The notes under the pieces: generated by a model | The model's database searches: none | Told to the model about the DNA's origin: nothing | What the model saw: only the letters and a program-made list of their open reading frames with translations | Position numbers and translations under genes: made by a program | Shown: positions 47,295 through 57,200 of the stretch, piece by piece | Numbering within the stretch: the stretch's first letter is position 1 | How the letters are laid out: the number at the start of each line of letters is the position of its first letter | Assembly: GCA_019054805.1 (NCBI GenBank) | Contig: JAHQIY010000004.1 | Location: 5,890,001 to 5,954,000 of the forward strand | Direction: 5' to 3' | DNA length: 64,000 nucleotides | Origin: Brachionus manjavacas | Lineage: Eukaryota; Rotifera; Eurotatoria; Ploima; Brachionidae

Positions 47295-49932
47295 TTATTT
47301 CAAAATCTTTAGTATTGATTTCGTTGGTTTATTTGTGGCGTTGTTGTATGACTCAATAATTTCTTTGATTTCTTCGTCAATGACAGTTGAACGAGTTAAA
47401 TAATTGATTGATAAAGCTTTAAGTCTTTGTTCGATTGTGTCTATATTTGCGATTGCGTGCAATATGTTGTTACTTGTGTTTCGATTAATTGTGAATATTA
47501 TTTTGAGCGCTTTATTTTGAATAATTTGAAGCTTTTTTTTAATTTTTTTGCGGATAATATGAAATGGTAACATACTGTATTGAATAATTGAAAGTATTGT
47601 AAGCTTGTACACTGTTAGTAGTGTCCTTGTTTTGAGACCATAGTGTTTGGAACTTAATATTTTAAGTAAATTTAGCTTACTACTGCATTTGTTGATAATT
47701 TCGTTGAAATGAGACTCGAATGTTAGACCGGCATCAAGGTTGATACCTAGTAGTTTTGCTTGTTTTACCTTGTCTATTTTTGTGTTATTAATTTCCAAGC
47801 TTAAATTCGACGAGAGTTCATATGATGGTCGGTTGTAATTGTTTGCGATTAGCATGTATTTTGTCTTTTGAGTGTTTAATTTTAGACCCCATTTTTGTGC
47901 GTATTTATTGATCTTATCGATTGCTTTTTGTAATAGCTTGTTGATTTTTTTGAGACTTTTCGCAGAAAACCAAACTGAAATATCATCAGCAAAAAGGGCG
48001 AATTTAACTCCAATTTTTTTCAGCTCTTTTTTTATGTCGTTTATGAAGATTGCAAATAGAAGAGCGCTCAAGCAGCCACCTTGAGGTATGCCTGCTTTAA
48101 TAGGTTTTAAAGATGAGTCGATTTCATCGTGAATTTGAAATGTTCTACCATCCAAGTACGATCTTATCCATTTACCAATCATTACGGGGCATCTATATTT
48201 GTGGAGTTTTTGAAGTATATTTGCATGAGGAATCGTATCGAACGCCTTTTCAAAGTCGAATAGAACGAGCCCAGTCTTGTTTTTATTTTTTAAATTCCGA
48301 ATAGTTGGCTCGATTATTTTGAATAACACATCTTGAGTAGATCGATTTCTCCGGAATCCCGATTGCTCGTTTATTAATATTTTTCTTTTTTCAGCCCAAT
48401 TCGTTAAACGTTCGTTTAATATTCTTTCTAGAATTTTCCCAAGGCAGCTCAGCAAGGATATTGGTCTGAAAGAGGCTGGTTCATTTGGATCATGGGAGCT
48501 TTTATGAATCATGATTACTTTGGCGTTTTTCCACATACTTGGTACGTGTGCTAAACTGAATGAGGCGTTGAATATTTTTAAAATATTGTTTAAGCACGTT
48601 TGATTAAGATTTTTAATTGTTTTAGTGCTGATTTTGTCATATCCTGATGAGTTTTTGGTTGTTGTTTGGTTGATTGAATTTAACAATTCGGACAAGCTAA
48701 TCGGTTGGTTGAATTTGATTGATTTGTAATATTTGAAAAAGTTGTTTGTTTTTTTATTTTCGGAACGTGAATTTGAAAAAACTTTTTGGAGGTGTTCGGC
48801 TAGTATTTCAACTTTTTCATTGTTTGTTTTATCTGAGTTAGGCAAAAATTTTGTTTCAATTTTGTTGTTTGTATTTATCGCTTGCCAAAATTTGCGCTCA
48901 CTCGGATTTGTAATTGTAATGTTTTCGAATATCGAATTCCATTTATGATTATTTAGTGAGTCTATTGTTCTTTTTACTTTATTATCCAAACTATTTGCAA
49001 GATTTTTGATTTGTGAATCACGAAATTTTGAGTGTTTTCTAAGAAGTCTTTTTTGAGCTTTATAATAAACAATAAAGTACCTGGTAATTTTATTTGCTGG
49101 TTTTGAGCTGTTTTTTCCGTTGTCGAATTTTCAAGCGCTTTTTTAATTGTCTCTGTAAAATCTTCAATTCTTTGTTCCAATTGTTCAATAGTTTCGATCG
49201 GATCGATAATAGGTTGTATATTTTTTATGATCTCTTTAAAACAATCCCAATCGATTATTTTGATTTTTGTTCTTGTCAATTCGGTTTGAATTTCGAAGCT
49301 AATTGGAAAGTGGTCTGACACTGTAAAATTTGTATGAACTTTAAAACTTTTGATATTGTTAGCCAAGTCATTTGAGCAAAGTGCAAGATCGAGAACATTT
49401 GTGCTTTTTCGAAATGTTGGTGTGTCGTTATTTATTACGCAAATTTTATTTTGATTCAATAAATTGTTTAAAATTTCGCCTCTTTTATTCATACTATTAC
49501 AAAACCAATCTGAACTTAAAGCGTTGAAATCACCGGTTATGATTAATTTTTTTGTTTTATTATTTTCGTTAAAAACTCGAAGTTTGTTTTACTGTTCGGA
49601 TGAATATAAATCGATAAAAATACTATTTTATTTGATTTGTCGAATATTTCGATTGCTATAAGCTCATGTTGTTCTGTTGATGAAAGTTTGAGTAATTTGA
49701 ATTTCAAATTGTTTTTTATTATTATGGCGACTCCACCGCCTTTTGAGTGGGTTCTGTCGCAACGAATAATACGATGATTGTTAATGAAGTTGTGATTACT
49801 ATGTTTGTTTGATAGATACGTTTCATTGAGTGAAAGGACGTCGACTCCTTCCTTGTTTATGAATTCGAATATTTGTGGAAATTTGTTTGAAAATGAACGA
49901 CAATTTAAGTGAGCAATTTTAAGCTTATTCAT
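47295..49932 (-). CDS. LINE ORF2, endonuclease and reverse transcriptase (two apparent frameshifts)
   Basis: The N-terminal AP-type endonuclease shows IAHLNCRSFSNKF, LNET and the catalytic SDHFPI; the conserved GDFNALSSDW lies across the first frame break. The reverse transcriptase at 48989-47295 has the expected blocks: FRPISLLSCLGKILERI, GFRRNRSTQDVL, LFDFEKAFDTIPH, GIPQGGCLSALLFAIF, FADD (active site, usually YADD) and LLGINLDAGLTF. The frame changes near 49545-49560, and again between the endonuclease and the RT near 49100-49120. Both places are A-rich (GAAAATAATAAAACA; GGAAAAAACAG), so single-base indels or assembly error could explain them. Everything else is open, so the copy was recently functional or still is. 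Confidence 0.85.
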
Positions 49933-51316
49933 TTTGAATCCGGAATAATAGATTCTCGATCGCTTTATTTATTTGATCTAGACTCGACGTGTCTATTGAA
50001 TCAAGGGTTATTAGTGTAGATAGATTAGCTATAATTCGGGTAATGATAGTTTTGTAGTTATTTTCGGTTGTGTTGGCTTGTTCGTTTGTATGGGTGCTAT
50101 GCTGGTTTGGTGTCTGGTTCGATTTTTGAGGACGATTTTGATGTGTTGAAGGCTTAGTAGCTTGGGCTGCATATGTGTTTTTTTCAGGATTTTGGTTTGA
50201 TCTTTGCTGAATATTTGTTTGATTTTGTCCAATTTTAGCGTTTGTCTCTTGATTTTGGCTTTTTTTACTTATTTTATTTGTCTCATTTATCATTATTTTG
50301 CAGCTTTTACTAAATGCCGGATGTGTACCTTGACAATTTGAGCATTTTATTTTCTTTTGTGTGTTCCGGTTTGGGCAGTTTTCTAACTGGTGGTTTTGAG
50401 AACAAAGTGGACAAGTATATGCTTTTTCTTGGCAATCGTTTGTGTTGTGTCCAAATTTGTTGCATTTTCGACATTGTAACGGTCGAGGTTGGTTTTTCCA
50501 AGGTTCTGCCTTGTAGTTGACATAACCAATTTGAAGTCCGTGAGTTAAAATATGATTGTTGCATCGTTCATCTGTTACCTTTATTTTCAAAAGGTTAAGC
50601 TCCTTGTTTTCACTTTTTTTGATAATTCTATAAAACTCGGAAATTGGCTCATATTTGTTTTTTATTTTTTGTATTGTCTTTTCATCTTTGATGTCTACTG
50701 ATGTTGGAACTCCTCTGACTGCAATGAAAAAAACTTTGTCTTTTGGTTTAACCGTATTGATGCCTGTACCAAATGCTTCATTGTCCCATGTATGTTTTTC
50801 TAGGTGTAATATTGTTTGTAGGTCACTTGTAACTATATATAATTGGTTATTTTTGCTATTGATGAAGGCTCTGTCTATTTTTGGATCAAAGTGGTTTATG
50901 TATTTGTCGATTTCTTCTTGTAATTTGATTGGATTTGTATAATTTAGCAGGTTTTTACCCTCAAATCTAAAGACAGTTTCACCTCTAAATTCGAAGTCTT
51001 CACCCATTTCGGAGGTATTGTTCTCGTTCATGCTTGTTTCGATTATTTCTTCGTCTTCGAAAGTTGTCGAACTTTCGTTCGAGTTTTGAATTGGTTGTTC
51101 GGAATCTGTTGTTTTTTTGTGCTTGGATTTGGTTTGATTTCGATTTGCCGCCGTTCTTTTTTTTTTTGCTGATGGTTCGATCGATGTAAATTTATAAAGT
51201 TCTGCGTCTATGTGTCGTTTAATGTTGGCTATCGTTTCACTGGGGATATTATTAATTTGACTATTCAATGTTTTTTTTGTTTGTTTTTTATGGACACCTC
51301 GGTTGCCCTTGGTCAT
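49925..51316 (-). CDS. LINE ORF1, gag-like nucleic-acid-binding protein
   Basis: 463 residues, intact. The N-terminal third is basic and acidic by turns, with no fold I recognise. The centre resembles the RRM-like region of Jockey/I ORF1 proteins (VFFIAVRGVPTSVDIKD, KIKVTDERCNNHILTHG). Then come three zinc knuckles (CRKCNKFGHNTNDC; CPLCSQNHQLENC; CSNCQGTHPAFSKSC) and a Q/N/T-rich tail. Proteins of this kind bind the element RNA and form particles for retrotransposition. Its stop overlaps the ORF2 start (AATGAATAAG), which suggests coupled translation. Confidence 0.85.
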   Translation of the reverse strand: MTKGNRGVHKKQTKKTLNSQINNIPSETIANIKRHIDAELYKFTSIEPSAKKKRTAANRNQTKSKHKKTTDSEQPIQNSNESSTTFEDEEIIETSMNENNTSEMGEDFEFRGETVFRFEGKNLLNYTNPIKLQEEIDKYINHFDPKIDRAFINSKNNQLYIVTSDLQTILHLEKHTWDNEAFGTGINTVKPKDKVFFIAVRGVPTSVDIKDEKTIQKIKNKYEPISEFYRIIKKSENKELNLLKIKVTDERCNNHILTHGLQIGYVNYKAEPWKNQPRPLQCRKCNKFGHNTNDCQEKAYTCPLCSQNHQLENCPNRNTQKKIKCSNCQGTHPAFSKSCKIMINETNKISKKSQNQETNAKIGQNQTNIQQRSNQNPEKNTYAAQATKPSTHQNRPQKSNQTPNQHSTHTNEQANTTENNYKTIITRIIANLSTLITLDSIDTSSLDQINKAIENLLFRIQNE

Positions 51317-51414
51317 AGATTAACGTGAAGTTTGGTCGAATTTTTTTGAAATTAATTATGTTAATTTTTTTTCTTTTTATAAGAAAATAAATTTTTGTTT
51401 AATAAAGTTAATAA

Positions 51415-51863
51415 AGGTCTAGTCGTAAAGGTGAACCATACTTTAGCTATTATGCGAACAAATCTTGTTCTCAGCTTTTCTGAACAATTAGTTAACCTAA
51501 TTTTTTATTCACGTAAAGGTAGACCAAAATAGAATTAGGTGAATTGAATAAAATCATTTAATAAATGAATGCCTAATTCTCGTAACTGATATAAAAAAAA
51601 CAATTGAAATTAATGATTTTTTGATTTTTTTTAAATTTGAAGAAGCTTTAGAAATAGCATTTTGTCTGACCTGGTTGACCTGATTTTAACAAAGATTCAT
51701 CTAAAAATCGCAAAATATTACCTTCTCCGCTCAACTTTAATCTTTTTATTTAATTGTTTTTTTTATCTATCTTATTTTATAATACTATATTTTACTTTTT
51801 TCTAAATAAATGAATAAAACTCAAAATAGGTGAACTAAAATCTGAGAACAAGTAACTAGACCT
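51415..51863. repeat. Possible foldback element next to the LINE 5' end
   Basis: Both ends carry AGGTCTAGT in inverted orientation (51415-51423 and 51855-51863). A second word, CTTGTTCTCAG, is also inverted (51464-51474 and 51842-51852), but at unequal distances from the ends. AGGTGAA words recur inside. This could be a small DNA element, or part of the LINE regulatory region. There is no coding frame. Confidence 0.35.
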
Positions 51864-52032
51864 CAAAAGCTACATAAAAAATAAACTCTTTGATTTTAGG
51901 AAAGCCCTTGACAATCTTCATAGAAATACCCCTTTGACCATTCTTAGATCCCAAGATATTCCTCAAAAGACTCTAAATTTAATAAGGCTATTCAAAGAGC
52001 ATTTTAAGTTCCATGGCACCTCTTCAGTTTCG
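51864..52032 (+). mobile_element. LINE reverse-transcriptase fragment
   Basis: An open stretch reads LFDFRKALDNLHRNT then ILRSQDIPQKTLNLIRLFKE, the block around the first catalytic Asp of many LINE RTs (DFRKAFD...LR..GIP..L..LI). Only about 55 codons remain, in the opposite orientation to the large LINE beside it. Confidence 0.65.
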
Positions 52033-52207
52033 AATTTTTGATTTTTTTATTAGTTTTTACAATTTTTCTAGATATATACTCATGATTTAATTAATTATAT
52101 TTTTTTAATTTAATGATAAAATTCAAATACAGCACAAAAATTTTATTTTAGCAGTTAACTTGATAATTTTTTCCTTAGAATTTACTGAAATATTTTGAAC
52201 TGAATTT

Positions 52208-53608
52208 TTATTGAATTAATTTTAGCAAAAAAGATTTAAATACCAAAATCAATCTTTCAAAGCTTTGAGATGAAATGCCTGATTTATTGCTTGATATCAT
52301 AAACATAAATTGGTTATTCCATGTTATTAGATGAATTAAAATAGCTGCATCTAAACTAGGATATGTATTCTGGGTATCGGTAAAATAAATTTCTTCTAGG
52401 GAAAAAGGTCCTTTGGGATTTTGTTCCTTGTATTTTGTTAAATAGGTCCCTACGTTACTAATCACAACATCCCAGGTGGAATTTGAGCTTAAAATCGAAC
52501 AGAAATCTTGAATATTTGATGTTTCTTCAAACAAATTATTAGTTTCTGATGTGGCACTGAAATTGTGCGACTCATTGAATATGGCACCCGATTCAACACA
52601 AGTAAATTCTTTAATAATTCCGTCTAAATATTTTGCATCATCGAACAAATTTTCATATTTTCCAAATTTTGGATAATTTGTGTTAATTGGAACAAGACAA
52701 GAAAAATATCCAATATTATTGAAATCCAAAATCGGATCAAAACGAATCCTCAAATTTGCGGCAACTCCAAATTTTATATTTACTGGATCGGACAAGTTGT
52801 TTTCTTTATAGAGTTGCTGGATTGAGTAATAAAAACATGTCATTATAAAAGCAGTAAATTTTGTTCCATTTTGCTTAGACAAATAAATTAACTTTTTGCT
52901 TTCTGCTTCAGTAAAATTAAAAAATTTTATTTTACAGCCTCTTTCATTTTCACTCTTTAAAATAGGATCAAATTTAAATTTTGAAGTTTTGATTTTGTTT
53001 ATTTGTTCGATGTTTTTTAGTTGATCTTTTCCGATCAATTTTTTTCTATCTGTTATTTCAAACATATTTTCAGTAACTGGTAATGGGACGACCATTTCCT
53101 GGCACTCAACATTGCAAATTAGGCTGTTTAGAATATTTACTATTTCAATTTGGAGAGCTGTAATGTTCAGACCATCTGTAATGAATAGAGGAAGCCAAAA
53201 ACTGATAGCATACTTTTTTTTGCCGTTTTCATTAAAATCAAAAATGATCATGCGCCAAAGTTTTTTCTCATAATCTAGCTTTTTTTTTGTCAATTCTTCT
53301 AAATTACTTTCTAATTCATCTCTCGAATTTAGATTAAAAAATAATATGTCATTTTCATAGTCACCATCGACAAGATTGGCATTTATATTAAAAAATAAAT
53401 TTTTCTCTTGATCGGTTAAAATGTTTGCTCTCAAAAATGGATGTCTTTTCATCAAAAAAAATGCAACTTTTTTAAAAATGTCTTTTTTTAGAAAAAAAAA
53501 CTCATTACTCTCGATTATGCCAATACTGAAAACCAGCAAATCTCCGCATTTGTTAAAATAGTATAACGAGCGATCATAGCTTGAAAAAGGTTTTTTAATG
53601 GCTTCCAT
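52208..53608 (-). CDS. Condensation/alcohol-acetyltransferase-fold protein lacking catalytic histidines
   Basis: Single exon of 466 residues. The overall plan matches CoA-dependent acyltransferases of the condensation-domain superfamily (alcohol acetyltransferase or PapA5-like): KRHPFLRANI at about residue 54, the active-site region at 140-146, an internal strand/helix repeat, and the SNVG motif (DVVISNVGTY) near residue 390. The superfamily active site is HHxxxDG; here it is PLFITDG, so both histidines are absent while the Asp-Gly is kept. It may therefore be inactive, or use another residue. There is no signal peptide. The start at 53608 (MEAIKKPF) is well placed. The substrate cannot be inferred. 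Confidence 0.65.
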   Translation of the reverse strand: MEAIKKPFSSYDRSLYYFNKCGDLLVFSIGIIESNEFFFLKKDIFKKVAFFLMKRHPFLRANILTDQEKNLFFNINANLVDGDYENDILFFNLNSRDELESNLEELTKKKLDYEKKLWRMIIFDFNENGKKKYAISFWLPLFITDGLNITALQIEIVNILNSLICNVECQEMVVPLPVTENMFEITDRKKLIGKDQLKNIEQINKIKTSKFKFDPILKSENERGCKIKFFNFTEAESKKLIYLSKQNGTKFTAFIMTCFYYSIQQLYKENNLSDPVNIKFGVAANLRIRFDPILDFNNIGYFSCLVPINTNYPKFGKYENLFDDAKYLDGIIKEFTCVESGAIFNESHNFSATSETNNLFEETSNIQDFCSILSSNSTWDVVISNVGTYLTKYKEQNPKGPFSLEEIYFTDTQNTYPSLDAAILIHLITWNNQFMFMISSNKSGISSQSFERLILVFKSFLLKLIQ

Positions 53609-54299
53609 TTAAAATCTAAAATAGAAAGTTTAATTTAAAAATTGACAAAAATCTCAATCTTTAATATTTTTAACAAAATTTGGTTAAAATTTAGAATCAA
53701 AAATGTTAACTTGATTTTTAGTTAGAACAAAAAAATCACGAATATTTGTTTCAAGTACATTTTTTAATTATCTATTTACTCAAAGATTAAGAGAGGTTAA
53801 TTCAAATGAAAAGTATGCTTTTTTGATAAGACACTAGAACGCCTTCGGGTTTTACAAAGCCTATTTTCTGTAAATATTATTTTTTCAAATAAAAGCTGAA
53901 TCTTTCATACTTGTCAAAGTTTAATTAAAATATAATTTTTAGAGTTATAAAATTGCAAAAATAAATCATCGAAAAAAAAAGTTAATTCTAAACCACTTAA
54001 TGGCTCTAAAGCAAATAGAAAAAAAATATTTCAATTTTAATTTCATATCTGTTAACTCTTGATAAAATTCAAAAGCAAAAATTAACAAAAAAGACAATTT
54101 ATTTAATTGAGATAATAAAAATTTTGTTAGAAAAAATTGATTTTGAAAGAATAGCATTTAAATATTGGATTTTCCTGAAAATAAAATTTTTTTTTGAAAC
54201 CTAGCGAGCTTTAAATGGTATGAAAATTATTTAAAAAATAACTGAGAATAAAAATTTTATTGAAATTTAAATAAAAATAATCAATCAAAATAAGCTTTT
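53609..54299. other. AT-rich spacer
   Basis: No coding frame is supported; a 63-codon lysine/phenylalanine-rich frame in the middle looks random. The interval should hold the promoter of the acyltransferase-like gene and the 3' region of AK8 (AATAAA-like words near 54245-54275 on the minus strand). Confidence 0.5.
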
Positions 54300-57200
54300 T
54301 TAACTCGTTTCATCATAACTTTTCGGAATCGGATTGACAATACCAGACTCAATTGATTCAAATACAGTGTTCGGATCTTGATCAGCGTTCACGTGAATTC
54401 CAGTATACTCATAATAGTCAATCATGTGTCTAACATTATTGTAAAATACATTAATTCTTGTTCGAATATTGGCCTCAGTATCATTTTCTTTTTGAGTGAG
54501 TCTGTCTCGAATTTCTTGAGTTGGAGGTGGATTGAATAACATATGGTAGCGCTCTCCAGTAATAGGGTCCAAATATCGAAGAGTTACTCGTTCCATGATA
54601 GAATCAGGTGGTATATCCATGAAAAAAACTCTATTTGGAGCAAAACCATTTCGTTCCAAAGTTTCCGCTTGATCTCGGTTACGAGGAAATCCATGCAGAA
54701 CCCATCCTCTTGATACACAGTCTAATTTTCCGAGTCTTTCAACCAAAAGAGGAACTACCAAGCTATCAGGTACTTTTTTGGCAAAATTTATTAATTTAAA
54801 GATATTTTTTTTTAATTATGCTACTTGGTGAGCGTCGCTGAAAATGAGGCCTTATTGCCAAGCCAAGCACGGTTTCATTAGCTACCGCTTCTTTTATCAA
54901 ATTACTTATTGACACATTAACAATGTCATATTTTTTGGCCAAAGCAGAAGCTTGAGTTCTTCGTCCTGATCCATATGGACCAATGAGCAAGATTCTGGGA
55001 GAAATTGGAGCCTGTGAACGAGCTGGTCGACTGACGTAATCCAAAACTTTGAAAAAAGCAAATAAAACTAAAAGTGTTTGCTATTTTAAATTTTACTTTG
55101 ATTAAAAACATCGCCCTTTGGCTGATCGACATTGATTTTTTTGATTGTTGCTTTAAAGCATTCAAGTATTCCCTCAATATGTCTATTATAATTGATTAAT
55201 CTTTGGAACAAGTCTTCTTCGGTGTATTTTTCTGGTACAATCAGTCGATTTTGAATCGTACTTTCACTAGGCCAATCAAAAGTAGTATGATAAATGTCTA
55301 GTAAAAAATAATTAAAAAATTTTGGCGATTTTGTATAATAAATGGGAAAAAAACCTCCATTTTTTGGATCAACGCGTTTTCCTGCAGCTCTCTCAATTAA
55401 CATTGAATCCTCGCCGGTCAACACAACTAAAAGCAAAATGGTGTACAAGGAAAAATTAGAATTTTAATTACCAGTATGCTTTGGAAATATTCCATTTGAT
55501 AGTAAAGCTAAAGCTTGAGGTCTTGTCTCAGGAAAGCCTTCCAGTATCCATCCCTTCCGAACACAATCATAGTCTTCGATCCTGTGCTTTATGATTTTGA
55601 CCCAATCATTCGGTTGAAGACTCTAAAATTTAGATAATAATTTTCAAAAGGTAAAAAAATTTAATATATAAAAAAAATTCGAAAAGTACAGTGGTGATTT
55701 GACACGAGAATTTGACAGAATTTTAAGGTTTTACGGTATTTAATATGAATTTTCTTAAAAAATGCCCAATTTAATGAAAGGAATAAGTCCGATAATAATA
55801 TAAATTTCCTCTTCCTCTAATTTTTTCCTTGATTAAGAAGGAAAAAATTATATCTCATGTTGTAGCTCTTGAGACAAAGATGATAAAAATGTACAGCACT
55901 TTAATTTATAAAAGTTGGTCTTTGAATTTTAAAAATGGTTAGAATTTTTTAGTAAAAATATTGCAGGAAAATTTTTGAATTTTTGTACAAAATATAAATG
56001 TTTCAGTTTTGTCCTGAAATTTTTGTATTAAACAAAATTCACACAGTTTTCCCGAAAAATAACCCATTTGACCGAAGTACCCCTTTTGCTTGTGAATTTA
56101 GCCAAAATTTATAAAACTTTTTTTGAAATTATTTTTTGCAAAATTTTTTTATTTTAAATTCTAATAAACAATTATTTGAAATGTTATTTAAATTCGAGTC
56201 TTAATAAAACACTGACCCCAAAATTTTTAAAATTTCTTGACACCCACTTATTTTACTTGATTTTTTAAATGTTTTAAATTGTCATTTAGTTTGGAACTTA
56301 ATATAATTTTTTAAAATTGAATTTTTTTATATTTTTAAAAACCTCGCCCATTCTGACTCCCAATTTTCTTTAAAAATTTCATGAGTTTTCCAAAAATTTG
56401 TCTAGTTTTTGGCCAGAAAGAATAGTTTTTTACAGTGCCGGAAATTAACTTGTCACATCATATCATATGATATCACTTGATATTAGATGATATGATCTGA
56501 TATCAACTGATATCAGTAAATATCAGGAAAAAAAAATTATTTGCATATTTTTACAAATAGAAATTCAAATTTTAATTCACCTTATATTATCTGATATCAA
56601 ATGATAATAGCTGATATCAGCTGATATGAGGAAAGTTTAAAAAAAATGATAATAAATGGTATCAGATGATTTCGATGTATGAGTTAATTTCCTGCACTGT
56701 ATTGCAAAAAAATTTAATTTTTATATTATTATATAAATAAATAATATAATAAATTATTATATATTATATTATTATATAATATTGTAATATTTAAATATTT
56801 TGTTCCATCAATTAAAAAATTAAAGACTATACCTTATATATTCTAATAAGTAAAAAAAAAATTAACTTTTTTTTTTAAATTTAAATTTTTTTTTATTTAT
56901 TTTTGCTATCTTTTGTCCCTATTTTGTCATCTACGTTACATGTTCTTTCATAGATAAACTTTTGTACCTGGAGAAAAACTAGACACATTTAAAAAAACCC
57001 GTGACATTCTATACGAGAATAATGCTGGCTAGTTGGGGGTCAGTTGAATAAAATTGCAGTCAGTATGGGGGTCAGGACTCCATAAAATTGATTTTTTTTT
57101 TTAATTCGAAAAATATTTCAATTTATAGGTGAATTCATAATTACCCGAATAAACATTTTGATAAAACTTAATTTAAACATAAAAACAAATTTAATTTAAA

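Larger units (their letters stand above)
47110..51340 (-). mobile_element. Nearly full-length Jockey-like non-LTR retrotransposon
   Basis: Read 5' to 3' on the minus strand: a short 5' region, ORF1 (51316-49925), ORF2 (49932-47295, two frame breaks), a 3' untranslated region of about 185 bp and a tail of AATAAATAAATAAAA near 47128-47112. The two ORFs overlap by 8 bp. ORF2 carries an AP-type endonuclease and a reverse transcriptase, with no RNase H domain, which fits the Jockey group. The low number of lesions suggests a young copy. I cannot fix the exact 5' boundary or a target-site duplication. Confidence 0.85.

Noticed and set aside
55688-55735. TACAGTGG start resembling another Tc1-type terminus
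   Set aside because: No matching inverted end was found nearby.
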